This document shows, piece after piece, positions 33,793 through 46,785 of a stretch of 64,000 nt of DNA. Origin of the DNA: Chiridota heheva (Eukaryota > Echinodermata > Holothuroidea > Apodida > Chiridotidae); contig JAIGNY010001179.1 in the NCBI GenBank assembly GCA_020152595.1, forward strand, positions 496,501 through 560,500, in the 5' to 3' direction. The position numbers were made by a program, and so were the translations under genes. The notes under the pieces are model-generated. The model saw only the letters and a list, made by a program, of their open reading frames with translations. It was not told the origin of the DNA and made no database searches. Each line of letters begins with the position of its first letter. Position 1 is the stretch's first letter.

Positions 33793-35125
33793 TGCCAATA
33801 GATATCACAAAAAAGAAGAATAAGTCATAATTAAAAAAAGGTTGGAAATGTGAATAAATTATTATGATGAAAAATGAGCAAAGTTTTAAAGAGTTTGTTA
33901 AATGATAAGGCCATGATTTTATTAGCTAAAGAAAAAAACGTTTTATTCAAATTTTGACTTTTTGAATATTTTGGTGAACAACATTTATTCTGGAAGTGAA
34001 CAAAGCTAGCAACTTTTGCCCGTAATAATGATTGTGTAGTTGACTTTGTTTATGGAACTTTGGAAGCTGCCTGCTTTTACTTGACACCTGCCTTATTAAA
34101 CAAAACGTAGAGCCAATTTTTAATATGCAAGTGTTACAATGCTGAAGCTTTCTACGATGAAAGAAAGTACAATTTTGTCTATTCGTCCTTATCACGAGGG
34201 GATTTTGTATGCATGTGAGTGCACCATTCAATTTCCTGCAGTATTACATAGCATTCTCTGGTGTATAAATAAGCTTTTAGCGCGGGTATTTTGGTTTCAT
34301 AACTTAACCTAATGATACAACCCGTCAAAATGCATTAGCCTCCACAGCTGAATGTATTCTCATCCTGGGAGTAAAATATTGGAGTTTATGTCACGTTTTG
34401 TTTCGGAGCTAATGTCTTGCATTGATGCAGATATTTTATGAGATGAGCCTACTTTCAGTTAAAAACACGCACCGAGTTACTTAGTGGTGTGGCTGGAAAC
34501 AGGTTTCTTGAGTAATGTAAAACACTTTCCTCGGTGGCCTGTAATGGTAATCTCAAAATGCATGACTATTTTGTGGTGATTGAATGCAGAATTTTTTGTT
34601 GATGTTTTTCCAATAATTTTTTTTCTTTTCAAATTAAGTGAACACCTTCATCTGGTTCATGGATGTTGTGTCATAAAAAATTAATCTTAGAAGAAATTTG
34701 TAATGCGATTTAACAAAGTTGTGAGAACTGAACTTGTGAAGTTGAAAGTTATGAAAATTATAAAAGCTGATAGAAAGTGCATCTGATAGGTCAAGTGTCC
34801 TTGGATAATCAAATTTATCCACTTTAAATGCAAAGTCATGGATCTGTATCTTACCACCCAGTTACAGTGTATATCAGTTGTGTGTTTTTAAGAGTATTTT
34901 CTCCCATTCTGGAATCTGCTAATGTACAGTGGTAGTCCTCTACAGATACCCACTCCACATCCTGCACCCCATGTATCCCTTGCCCCTTCCAAGGCAAAAC
35001 CTGTTTCGTTTATGAGCGTCTGTTGTAGACATGTTCTTAAAGATACATGGATATTGACAGGTAGAGGCAACATTTGTTCATGTTTGGAAAAATATGCAAA
35101 CTTTCCCAAACCGGATTCGAGAGAG
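33793..35125. other. No gene seen
   Basis: AT-rich non-coding DNA; short open frames on both strands show no recognisable features. Confidence 0.45.
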
Positions 35126-35185
35126 ATTGATAATTTTAGAGGGAAATTGATAATTTTAGAGGGAAATTAATAATTTCAGAGGGAA
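35126..35185. repeat. 20-bp tandem triplication
   Basis: 'attgataattttagagggaa' occurs twice exactly and a third time with two changes. Confidence 0.92.
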
Positions 35186-35285
35186 ATTTTAACTCTATAA
35201 TTTAGGAATACAGATTGAAAATGCATGGGCAGAATTGTCCTTTTTCAGTACACCACAAATTGCGGGGGCTCTTTAATTATCAATT

Positions 35286-35515
35286 GAAGGATTAATTCAG
35301 TGGTCAAGCAAGTTATCTTATATGAAAGAGGACTTTAGAAGAACGAAAATGGTGAAGAAACCGTTCAAAAATCTTATTCCGTTAAGGAGATTTCAAGTTT
35401 AAATTCGTCTTATCTTTGTAGAAATGACTGGTTTAGTAAGTCTACAATGGAAGGTTGGCACCTTTATTCTTACATACTTAACAATTCTTAATGTATTTTA
35501 AAGAAAATATATTTA
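35286..35515 (+). mobile_element. MITE family E, left half only
   Basis: Starts 'gaaggattaattcagtggtc' and continues 'ttatatgaaagaggac', 'ttattccgttaaggagattt' and 'agtctacaatggaaggttgg', colinear with 60257-60470. The right half is missing. Confidence 0.72.
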
Positions 35516-38500
35516 ACATCTTTTCCTATTTCAATTTTTTTCATTATTTTGTGCTTGTGGAAAGAACTGCAAAAATTTTCAACCATGAAGTTGTTAAATT
35601 TCTGATAAATTTCTTTGCGGTCAGTTCGAGTTATTCTTGATAGTATTTTGATAGGGGATTGAAACCTAAAGGATTTACATAAGGAAATAAAGAAGTCCTC
35701 ATTTTGTTTCAAATGTACATAAACATTTCCATAGTAATACATTGGATTTTGTTTAATGGCTTAGTTTTGAATGATTAAGTAGGATTGATATTTTCTTAGT
35801 ATTAAATAGATCTTAGAGCTAAATTTGCCTGTATGATTCTCTAGACTATAGATTCTCACTGACCACCCTGTACCAGACAAGATACAGTAGACTTGACAAA
35901 GGAAAATAATTGGTATTCAGGAGTTTGAATGATTCCAAGGTTGTTCGGCTGAAAAAATATTTAGACTAAGGTCTGATTTCTAGTGGCAACCAGCTTTTCT
36001 CCTGGCCTTGTGTGGTCTATTGATGTTAATCTCTTTGGGTGCAAATTGAATTTTAGAAGGGCTCGTCTCCCCAGATGTAAACTGCACACCTTTCTATTCT
36101 GGTTTCTGGTGAACAAGCAAAAATACTGATGCAAAATTTATACAAATGCAATGTTTGCTCTGCCATGGCAGGATGAGCCAGCCATAAAAGACTGAATTGG
36201 AGTCTACTGTTTGTTATGCTCGCTGAGATTTAAACAGCACCTTACACCCATTAAGAGGCCCTAGAAGTTACTGGTTTTTGGGATTTACAGTAGAGCTATT
36301 TATGCTTGTAGGAAGGAGTATGTTTACACATAATCTTAAGGATGTGTGGCGTGACATATTTGGGGTAAATATAGCTTTCTAGTAACCATAGTTAAAAGTC
36401 TGAAGATGCTAGAATTGCTTTGCTTAGATATTGACCTGGTAGTCGAGAGGTTTCTTTTTCATTTTTATTTTGTCTGCAGTTTTCGACCCTACTCTCATAA
36501 ACACACTCCTATAAATGTATATGAATTCCTGTTGTTAAACTTTATAGCAGTGTTTTGTACAATTTGTGATATATTGAGTGTACTGTAGTAAACAGGGTGT
36601 TACACCAGGGAGTTGGAATACATACATACATTAGGTTTTTGTGGCTACCCTCATATAAATGTAGACCCATACAAATATATAAATTATTGTTTTGAATGTT
36701 TGTACTTGGCTTTGTTTTTGTGATGTGCTGTACTAAACAGGGTAGTAACAGGTTATTTCAATAGGATAATTGTAGTAGATACTCTTGATAGTTAATGTGG
36801 CGAAAGCAAAGTGCACAGTCGCTGAGTAGCATGAATCTTAATTTCTTCTTGTACATGTAGATTACAAGTGCCATGTACAGTATCTATAGGATCTTAAAGG
36901 GAGTGAGCGGCTAAAAATTGAGAGAATATTTTCTGTAGTCTCAAGAATATTCAAACACACTTTGTGCACGTGATGCTACGGAATTTAACTTTTGATACCG
37001 ATGTTCAAATTAATCGTAATTGCTTATGTATACTTAAGTAACTTCTTTAACGACACGAGTATCAACAATTAGACCAGAGTTATTCCAAAATTCTCATTGA
37101 CTTGTCTCTGGACTAAAAAAGATGTCCGCACTTTTGCGACTGAGTTTCATTAATTATAAAGTATTGTACAATTAGTTAGTTGGTCTCATGAGATATACAG
37201 TAGGGGATGGGGGGGATCCTTCTGCCCTCAAATGATATTGATCAAATAAATGGCTGATTTATTTATTTAAAAGTGTTAATTTATGGTTATTATTTTTAAA
37301 ATTACATTTCCTCTCGAGCGTGCTTCCTCAATTTCCTTCATTAAGATGTGTGGATCCTCTGAAATGAACGGTGACTGGGGATACTAAATGAACAAGGTGG
37401 TTAAGCTAAGGAAGTGGAGCATAATTAATTTTTTGCTCCCCCTACCTTTTCATTTCTTTTGACCTTTTTGTATTTATGGGAATCTTAAGCCATTCACATT
37501 CCGTTTTGATTTCATTCATATTGATTGTATGGCAATGACAAGATTCCAAATATACTGTACATGCACAGTAGGTCTATATATAGGTTTGTGATATCAATTC
37601 AACTCAAAACTACATGTATGCTTCAAGCTTGAGAAAAAAGCAAGATTCAGAGGCTTTTTTATTGATCAAAGTTTGGAAGCTTGCAGTGTCATACTGTAAT
37701 ACCAGTTGCTGTGCCCCCAAATGTAATAATAACTGATTATCATAACCACCGATGCATGATCAGTGTAAAACAGCTTTAGCTCAAAAAGCCACAGACGACT
37801 AGTCACTCCTGCTCACATTGCACAACTTCATTCTCCAATTAGTCTTTTCAAATTACAATTTGGGAAGATGAAAAACAGTTACTGTCAGAGCTTGTGATCT
37901 CTACTTCACACAACCGCCTCTCAACCGTAGCCACGGTTATTACTTTCGGAAAAGACACTTTATCATTAGATGTCAATTTTTTTACGAAAACTTTCATCAA
38001 TCCGCACGCAACTGTGCCTAAACATTTCTTTCTTTTGTCACTTGGCTCTTTTAGGATCAATACTCATATGGTCTCGGCAAAAGCTTCATGCCAAGCAAGC
38101 ACAGACAGATCTTGCTGTAGGATTTTTTTATATATATATATTTTTTAAATTGAAAAGCGTTCAAAAAAACCATTGCAAAATTATTCATAAGAAGAATAAA
38201 TATTTGATAGTTTCTGTGAACGCTGTGTGACTCATAATATATCTTTGCATTCTTGGTTACATCAACAGTGTATAATGATGATATTATGGGATCTGTCTGA
38301 ATGTCTGAACATTATGGAATATCATTCATTAATTAAATCAATTATTTTGTGTGGAGCCTGAATGTAATTACTGGTATTTATTGTTCATGCTCACAAACAA
38401 TAAATAAAATGTTTCATGACATTTAAGTCTTGTTTGTTATTATTCCAGGGTATTATAATACTTCCTTCACTTGAAAATTGTTTTAGATATTATACCAGTG

Positions 38501-40024
38501 TGTTTCTTATAGGATTTTTTTCAGTTCGAGTTCGGAGTGATTATAGAATGAGACCAAATAAACACTACATACTTTTACAAATGATGGAGTTGTACATAAT
38601 TCAACGAAATCTTGCCAAATGTAGTCTGGAGCTACAGTAGTTCCTTGGGTATCATAACTGTTCAGTTACAATGTCTTTGATGTCCTATGTAAGGACGACA
38701 ATGCTTTTTAAAGTAGTGACATCCTATTGTTTTTTATCTTGTAATTTAAGATATTCAAATAAAGTAGCTTACAAACCATTCTGTTTCATTAATTGTGGCT
38801 GGCAATTTCTGGTAGGTGACAACAGTTTGTTATACCATAGAACTATCCTTTCTAATGTGTATTTACTCGAACAATCGATCAGTAATTTTTGGTATTATAT
38901 TTGGTATAGTTGGTATTAAATATTCAGTCATGTCAAAGATTTGTTCAGAACTCACCTCACCTCACCTTTCCTCCGCATGCCTCCACTAAACTTCTCTATT
39001 TTTTCCTGTCAGTTGCCGTAACCCGTGCTTTAACCTATGCTTCTATCCATGTCCTTCATGCTGTCTCTATTCTTTATTTTCACTGTGCTCCACCTTGTAG
39101 TTTTGGCCCTCCCATGCTTCCTACACCCTTCAGGTGGCCACATCAATGCTGTGTTGCAATGATTGCTTAGGTTTTGGCTGAGTATGTGCCCAATGAATTT
39201 GTTCTGAAATGTTTGGAGAATAAGACACTCTCGTAACTCCTTTATTATTGTTTGGAGAAATTGCTTATTTGAAAGAATATTAATAAGAAGAAAGGGAAAA
39301 AAAGTTGTTTAGTTGAGCTTTACAGTTATTTCCAACAATTTTTGCAAAAGTTACTTTGCATAATATTCCCGGAAGTGTACTGTATTGATTTATCGCTCGA
39401 GCAGACAAAGGCTTTCACAAAGTACGCTATTTATTGTCCTTGCCTGTAGAAAAAATGCTGGTTGAGAAGTTGATTGTTCGGAAGTCAAATTATTTTCTTG
39501 GGGTTATCAAGGGCAATGTGTAATCCAGGTAGAGTATTTGCATATAAAATGCTCATTATAAGTCATTGCATACACTGTCAATGGGGTGTTAAGTGATACA
39601 GTAATATAAGTTTAAGGGATAATGTTATTTTTGTTGATAAAACAATTTAGGGTTTGTGAAATTGAAAGCTGGAATAAATATGGTTTCAAATCTTTTCATA
39701 TTTCTTGCTAATTTCTTTCCTCCCCTTACCATTCTTTTCTCTCCTAAGCTCTTGCATACAACTGTTATGTATGAAGTAGTTGCACGAAAAATATCGTGAG
39801 GACTGTATTTTACTTTTGGGTCATTCAGTTTTCTTGGCGGGAATTTCCCCTCCTACAATTATTATTATTATTATTTTTTTTTTTGGAGGGGGAGGAGTTA
39901 ATTATTTTTGGCAGGAATCCCGCAATCCAGGCATGTGAGACTTCAACTATTTAGCTGATTTCAGCTATTTTTCAAACTAATTTCGCCAATTTTCTGCATA
40001 ATTGACAAAACTTCACTATTTTGA
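35516..40024. other. Long stretch with no gene recognised
   Basis: AT-rich non-coding sequence. I looked for acceptor-donor pairs; 38446 has an acceptor-like 'gtttgttattattccag' followed by an open frame to 38640 but no good donor and no known domain. A C/T-rich segment at 38950-39150 resembles LINE 3' untranslated text but cannot be assigned. An (ATT)n/T run lies at 39858-39885. Confidence 0.45.
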
Positions 40025-40050
40025 TATATAGATAGATAGATAGACATACA
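40025..40050. repeat. (GATA)n microsatellite
   Basis: 'gatatatagatagatagata' followed by 'gacatacat'; about four GATA units. Confidence 0.85.
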
Positions 40051-40483
40051 TCTACATACCCACATACATCACTTGTCACCACCCACTTCAGCACCACCCA
40101 CCTACTTCCGGCACCACATCCACCCAATCCCACGTTAAAGTATTCGGTACACCTGCCTTATTTGAATAGTGTTTTTAAGCACCAAGCTAGGATAACCTAC
40201 ACAATAGCTGCACTAGCTGAATTGCGAAATTGAATTACGAGTTCCTTGGAGGGACAGAACAAAACAGATCGGTGTCTGATGTGTACATAGCATACAGATT
40301 CAAGCAGTTGCCAAACATATTTCATATCCTCTGTGTGGAACCAAGAAAATCCTGTGGACAATATATAGCAATGATGATCTGAACAGTGTTTACCTGAAAC
40401 AAACAATTGTTGAGTTGATATGAATATTGGTAATATCAGGAGAGGAGTGTTTGATTCTTTTATCTTTTCCCACTTGATCTAAT

Positions 40484-40643
40484 ATTGTGCCGTGTAGTAG
40501 TGTGCAGTACATACTCATACTGTACTCTAATGGCGGCCGGGAAGTGAGGGCGTATTTGGTTGTATTGTGCCGTGTAGTAGTGTGCAGTACATACTCGTAC
40601 TGTACTCTAATGGCGGCCGGGAAGTGATGGGGTATTTGGTCGT
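40484..40643. repeat. 80-bp tandem duplication
   Basis: Two units of exactly 80 bases, beginning 'attgtgccgtgtagtagtgt' at 40484 and 40564 and containing 'ctaatggcggccgggaagtg'. They differ at only a few positions, so the duplication is recent. Confidence 0.96.
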
Positions 40644-41049
40644 GAGCTGCTTTGGGGTGATGTTCATATACAGTACATGTTGTAGCAACTCTAAGCTTGG
40701 TCCAGTAATGGGTCGTGTGCTAGTAACAGGCATTGATCAAATACAGTAGCAAGGGTCAGACAACATGAAGTTTCCAGTATACATTTAAAATATAAATTAA
40801 AAAGGAATCAATTGCAGCAAGTAGTGTACCTGCATCCCTATGTATTGGGAGAGTATTGTATACATTAAATACATTTAAACAGCTTGCAAATAGCAGAAAT
40901 ACTTAAACATACACACAAATGTACAAACATACATTTCAGTGAGTTGCAAATTCCAGACAAATGTTGTACCTCTTTTTTCTTCTGTTTTCCTGAAAATTGT
41001 TTATATTTGATCTACTAAAATGTGTTTTCTCTTTAGATAAATTTGGTTT

Positions 41050-41086
41050 AAAAAAAAAAAAAAAAAAAAAAAAACCCACCCACCCA
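41050..41086. repeat. A-run followed by (CCCA)n
   Basis: About 25 A residues and then 'cccacccacccacatcc'. Confidence 0.9.
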
Positions 41087-42153
41087 CATCCTAAGCTATT
41101 ATAAATCTGTTTAACCCTTTTATTGTCAATTTAAGTTGGTTTAAAACTTTCAGCAAAAGCCCTGAAATATTTCAGGTCAACATAAGGTCAATCTAATAGG
41201 CTGGAATTGATTCACTGTGCAGTCAACTTAAGTGCTACTTTTGATCAAATCAGCCTCGGTTAAATTAACAAATGATGAAAGCATGGGAGCTTTACAGGTA
41301 CAGTATTATACAGTATACAGAGTAGCAGTAAATTGTATGTGATAATAGATTAATGATGGGTCACGAAGAGTTAGTCACCGCTTGGAAGAGTTGAGTGTTT
41401 AAAGAATTAGTGATGAACCATTAGGAAACCTTAAGTCATCTTTTTTCATAATGTATCGGAAAATATGATAATAAGTAAAACACCTTTCTGATATTAATAG
41501 AAGAATGATGAATGATCAATCCACTGCTTGAAAAAAAATTAAGTACTAACCTAATCCTTTTTCTACCATGCGCAGAGGTTGCATTATAATTTTTTGTCTG
41601 GCGTTTAGTATTTGGTTATGACAAGCCCTTGATTTTCGGTGTATTTTGTCAATTTGCCGTTTGTACAGGGCACTGCGTAATGTACAGGGCACTGAGCGCT
41701 AGCGAAGCTTGCAAGTATTGTATACACACACGCCTTGTGTAGGCCTGCCTTGATAAAGTGAATGCAAGTAGAATCCTAGCTAATGATATAGTTGACAATT
41801 GACAGCTTGCATTCAAAACAACCTTAAAAGTTTCATGTACAATGTACATGTATATTGACTATATATACTAGCCTATATGTGTGTATGTATAGTACTTGTA
41901 CGGACATGTTAAATCATTTGGCCATTAGTTGTCATAGTTGTGTCATTTTCCTTTTATTTCTGAGTAATTCAAAATCATTTTTGTGTGATATAAAACTTTC
42001 AATTGCATCAGAGAGGTAAGATTTTCATTTAAGTTATTGAAAAACTCTGGCGTAACATTTTACATGTTATATCTAAATTTTAAGATGCAGGTACAACATG
42101 TGTTGTAAGAAATTTCAGCCATAGCGTAATATGTGACAAATTTGTCGTTATCG
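41087..42153. other. No gene seen
   Basis: Non-coding AT-rich DNA. 'catgtacaatgtacatgtat' at about 41834 is a local palindrome-like word of a type common here. Confidence 0.45.
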
Positions 42154-43169
42154 CGAACCCTGACCACGTGGCGATATTATCACCGTTTTCAAATCACTTT
42201 TTTTTTTTCAAAATGAAATCAGGACCTTACCAAAGTCCTATATTAGTATCATTTTAAATTACTCACATATTTTTTTCAGAAACTTTTTTATAGGAGTCCT
42301 ATTACAGATTTTTAAGAAAAAGTAACTTGAAAATGTGTAAATCTCAAACATTGCTGAAAATATTTTTTTCCTTTTAAAGCTTACAAAAACTTCAAGATCA
42401 CATTTTTGCTTCAAAATCAAACATGCAAGTCATAAGAAATTATAGTATTGATTTCTGGTCTAATTTTTATAATCTTTATCTGCAAACTTTTGTTCTTTCA
42501 ATTTTTTTTTGGAATTTTTGCCAATTTGACCCCATTTTTTGAAAAAATTGTGTACCAAAATCGTTCTTCGCACATGCTTCATTGAAGTGCTGTTTAAAAC
42601 TGCTTGCAATTTCCTTTTATTTTATATATAGATAATGGCATACCCCCTCTATTTGGATCCACTGCTAAAAATAATAAAAAATCATCACAGCATTTTCAAT
42701 GATTACGTAGTGTAGTGGATATGAACGCGACTAGTTCGTGGGCACGCCAGGTTTGAGTCCCGTTGGGACCATTGCACTTTAATTTTTCTGCTGAAGTTTG
42801 ACTCAAATCATTTTTAGTGCTTTTTCATCTTTTCCTTTTTGTTAAAAATCTTAGATAAGCATCATTGGAAAAGAAATTTAAAAAAGAATCTAAATATGTA
42901 ACACAAATCTCTGTTTTCAAAATTCACAAGAAATTTTACTCATGCAAAATTGACCTATGTGTTGACCAAAATTACCCAGAAATTGCTTAATTTGCATATT
43001 TTTGTCCAATTTTTCGTAATTTAGCTTTCATTACTTTAAAAGCTCAATATCTTAGCTTTCATTCAAACCAAACTTATAATGAAAGGAAAGTTGTCAAAAA
43101 TGCACATGCATTTTTTTAATACTTAAATTGGGCTCACATTTTTTAAACCCCTGGTAGAGTAAGGGTTAA
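42154..43169. mobile_element. piggyBac-like TTAA element, long decayed copy
   Basis: The right end 'tggtagagtaagggttaa' (43152-43169) is identical to the ends of the short elements at 58780-58797 and 59041-59058. The left end 'aaccctgaccacgtggcgat' (42156 on) with 'attatcaccgtttt' is the diverged counterpart of the reverse complement of the 59058 end. About 1 kb. It contains a tRNA-like segment at 42710-42772 but no recognisable transposase. Confidence 0.6.
42708..42775 (+). other. tRNA-like (SINE head) segment
   Basis: 'tagtgtagtggatatgaacg' resembles an A box and 'caggtttgagtcccgttggg' a B box. The stems do not pair well enough for a functional tRNA, so I treat it as a decayed tRNA-derived promoter. 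Confidence 0.45.
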
Positions 43170-43347
43170 GATGCTGCAAATTAATACCTTCATTGGAAAA
43201 GTTTTCTCTTAAAAGTCTCATATTTATTTTTTATTTTTTGAGATATAATGTTCTTGAAATTTGGCCAGTTGAAAAGACAGTAAAAGAATTTACAATTTTA
43301 TAGAATATTTGATGATAGATTAAATGAATGAAATTGCTTGAATACAT

Positions 43348-44290
43348 CAGCGTTCGACAAATTGCCCCAAAATTCACTTGCCCGCCTGGCAGATACATGC
43401 ACAGAAATGCTTGCCCAGAAGCAAAATCCACTTGTCCGACAATAATCACAATAATATTGGACGAGGCGATGCATGTTATGGTAAAATATTTCTTACGGCA
43501 ATATTTACTGAGAATGCTGTATAAATAATAAAAGACTTACACTTAACAAAAAAACATTGGAAATTGTAATCCATATATCCTCTACAAATATAAAGCAATA
43601 ACAGGCTCCATAAAATCAAAAAAGAAACATGAAAGTTCAATAAACGTTTGCGTAAACAAGTGGCATGGCAAAGGCAGGTCAAGTTCGCCAGCGAACGGTA
43701 TGCCCTGTACGATACTGTATGTGTACATGGAACGGGTATTGGACCCATTGCGTGTGGTGCATTAACACAGCACAGCATGACAGACCTCTGCAAGAAACAG
43801 CGACTAGATATAAATATGCATGAGATTTTTTATGCGAGATATAACTGGTTAAAAGAAGCAAGCCTTGTTAGTAATACAGCATGCATTGCACACATGTTCA
43901 ACAAGCTTTGGTGGCCTGGATCATATATCTGTACCTTTTATGTTTTGTGTGTGTGCGATATATAATGACATCTTATTTATTGGTGCATATATGATGTTGT
44001 TATAGCGAGGTTTAAGATAATTTTTATAACATAACAAAATATTTTGGCTTCCAAATAAATGGAATATAAGTCTTGATTTAATTTATTTTCTGGGCATTTC
44101 CATCAGTTATATTGTAGCAAGTATAATCTGTGTAATGAATTAAGTTTTGAAAGAGAAATTCACTCTATTAGTTTGGATCAATTTATGGTTGCTTAGTGGG
44201 CATATTAACTTGTAAATCAACTTGCCTGGACATAAATATTAGTTCCCCCCCCCCCTCCCCCTGGGCGGACAGGCAATTTGTCGAATGCTG
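43348..44290. mobile_element. hAT-type non-autonomous element, family 4
   Basis: 943 bp with 19-base ends: left CAGCGTTCGACAAATTGCC, right end reverse-complementing to CAGCATTCGACAAATTGCC (one difference). Perfect 8-base flanks gaatacat at 43340-43347 and 44291-44298. Inside, a C-run (44245-44265) lies close to the right end. The open frames at 43476-43965 overlap on both strands and resemble nothing I know, so it is non-autonomous. Confidence 0.92.
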
Positions 44291-44298
44291 GAATACAT

Positions 44299-45692
44299 CT
44301 GTGTTTTAGTAGTCAAAAGTGTCAGCTTTAGGTACATGGGTTTGATCCCTGAGGCCCTCAAACCAATATTCCACAACAGTGTACATCATCTTGATGTAGA
44401 TTTATTCAACGTGTACAGTATTTCAGTAGTACAGTAAGTTTATTGGGATGTGAAACCTCTTACTAGAGAACCAGCAATTCCAGAACTTCCCTGAGTTTTG
44501 TATTGACAGATCTTTGATATAAAACACGTTGTTTATACCTCAATGACCTTTGACCTTTATTCAGACGGAGCTTTCTTGAATGAAGTGACTGTCAAATTGG
44601 TAGGCACTGTACATCCAGTAGCTGCCAATATAACCATTTCGTTGGGTGATGCAGCACAAAACAACATTTTCTCCCCCTTTGGTTGATCCAGGAATGTTTT
44701 TATTCATTTTTGTGCACTTGTGCAAACTTCAGTTAATGTGAGATGGTAGTTTGTCTGATTTTGAACCTGTAAAGTATAAAATTTTCCCCCAAGTAGAATA
44801 AAGCCATGTTTAGGATGTCCAATAGATACTACATATGTAAGTTCATCTTGAGTTCATTGGAGGTTTCTAAATGCCAGGGGCTAGATTTGACTTTCTTAAG
44901 CAAGTTTGTTTTCCCATGTTGTTAGAGCTATTCCTTTTTTGAGCTAGAGGCAAACATTCAAAATAGATGAACATATTTTGCTTATCATTGATTTTTTTTT
45001 GAAGGCTGATAAACAAACAGACAGACTCACAGATATAGGACACACTCGGGACAGATCCAGATTTTTCAAACAGGGTTTCTAACCCTTACAAGTAGGGCCT
45101 AACTATTTTTTTTTACCATCGAGAATGACATAATTATCACTGAAAAAGAGGGAGGGGGCTTCATTCAGGAACCCCAATCCACTCGTGACTCGCCTGTGGA
45201 ACACACATACTCAAAGAATGGTATAAAACATTACAATTTCCATTTGATATAAACGTACAACCTTGTTTTTGGAGTCACTTTATTGCATTAACAGAGCACA
45301 CTATTAGTCAAGTGGAATTCATTAGACAAGTGGATCTTGGGTGTTAAGATGAATTACTGAAAATGTCACTCGGGGAGAAAAAGAGGCAAATTCCCAACTC
45401 AGCGTCATATTTTTTACCCTTTTGGTGTCATTTTTGGTGATGTCATTTTTGTTTAGAGGCCTCTGCCATTTTCCCTTGATTGGGTTGCCTGTATAAAATG
45501 GAAAGTTTGAATTTGTTGAATGTTACATCTAATTGATGGATATATCTAATTGATGCTGAATTTTAAGTAGAAAGGCTTCAATAAGCAAAAATTGATTTTT
45601 TTTTTTTTTTTTTTTTGGCAGAAAGATGGTCATGGATGAGAAAGTGACCTTTTTTACATTGTTTAGTGTCGCAGTGATGTTTAATAAGTACA
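44299..45692. other. No gene seen
   Basis: Non-coding. An acceptor-like 'ctttgacctttattcag' at 44563 precedes a 35-base segment with a donor-like gtaggc, but it has a stop in the only compatible frame. A T-run lies at 45597-45617. Confidence 0.45.
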
Positions 45693-45700
45693 GTCAGTAT

Positions 45701-46777
45701 TAGAGCTGTGACGGTTTAGCGTGTACACGCTACACCCTCGCAAATCTTGTAAACGTTAATTAAATACTTTTTGCGAGTGATTGTTTTTCATAGTCAAGTC
45801 TTGCCGTTGAAAATCAATATGATCATTCATGATTCAATCACACACACATTCGGCTGACAAAATTTCCAGTCAATGACTTTTTAAAACTGTAAACCAGATT
45901 AGCATAATCCTTTTTAAATGTGCGAATCACAAATGCTCAGTAAACACCAATGAATACGGATATTATGCACTTTGATTTCGCTGAAATCTGAGTTAGGCTA
46001 GCTTGTGAAATGCACCACGAATGTGCAGCAGTAAACGTGAAACTTAAGAATAGGCCTAACGTTAGGCCATCAGGCTTTAATTCCCACGCAATCAAGGCCC
46101 GTTTTACAAGCTGTTAAATTGACCAAAAAATACTTGAAAAATACTTGAAAATACTTGAAATCAATCAGTACATTTACATGTAGATATTACCTAATGAGTC
46201 AAATACATTTTGCAAGAAAGAAAAATATTGCAAAATAAACAAACAGAAAAGGGTTTTAAAGAGCTGAAATTCTGCATTCGTCGCAAAGATGGCAGCCATT
46301 TTTTCGAGAGGACTGATATTTTAGAACTGCCTTTGGTGGTGGCGGCGGCATAGTTTTGAAATGTTTTACAGTGAGGTATATCATAGGCCTAGTATGCAAG
46401 ATTTTCACAGAAGAACTTTGAAAGCCGTATCGAATAGGACAACAAAGTTACGATGTTAAGTTTAAATGACATTGAAAGGAAGTTATCTGTTCTTTCTAAA
46501 CTGAATTTCCATGCATATTTTCCATTAAAATGATGATTTATACTGTAGAAGTAAACTTTTTACGATTTGAAAAGCAAAACTAAGCGTCTATTTGGGCAAT
46601 GGAGTCAGTACTTTTGCCATACTGGATGTGCGATTTTTTTTTTTACTTCGCCTCGTAGTTTTGGAGCAATTTTGGGGTATTTCCGAAAATTACGGTACTA
46701 AACGCGTGTACACGATACACGCTCGCTTTTTTTGGCGTGTACATGTATACTAAAATCCCTAAACGTTTACAGCTCTA
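45701..46777. mobile_element. hAT-type non-autonomous element, family 1, copy 2
   Basis: 1077 bp with ends TAGAGCTGTGACGG and a right end whose reverse complement is TAGAGCTGTAAACG, and perfect flanking gtcagtat at 45693-45700 and 46778-46785. Colinear with 14930-15950 throughout. No transposase. The perfect target duplication suggests it is younger than copy 1. Confidence 0.93.
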
Positions 46778-46785
46778 GTCAGTAT

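Noticed and set aside
38447-38640. Exon candidate after 'ttattattccag'
   Set aside because: Open to a stop at 38640 but no convincing donor, no recognised domain, AT-driven composition.
42708-42775. tRNA gene
   Set aside because: Box-like motifs only; no consistent acceptor, D or T stems.
43476-43965. Opposing frames of up to 105 codons
   Set aside because: They lie inside the non-autonomous hAT element at 43348-44290, on both strands, without transposase motifs.
44564-44600. Exon candidate after 'tttattcag' ending at gtaggc
   Set aside because: 35 bases with a stop in the phase that would follow exon 2 or exon 1; only an incompatible phase is open.
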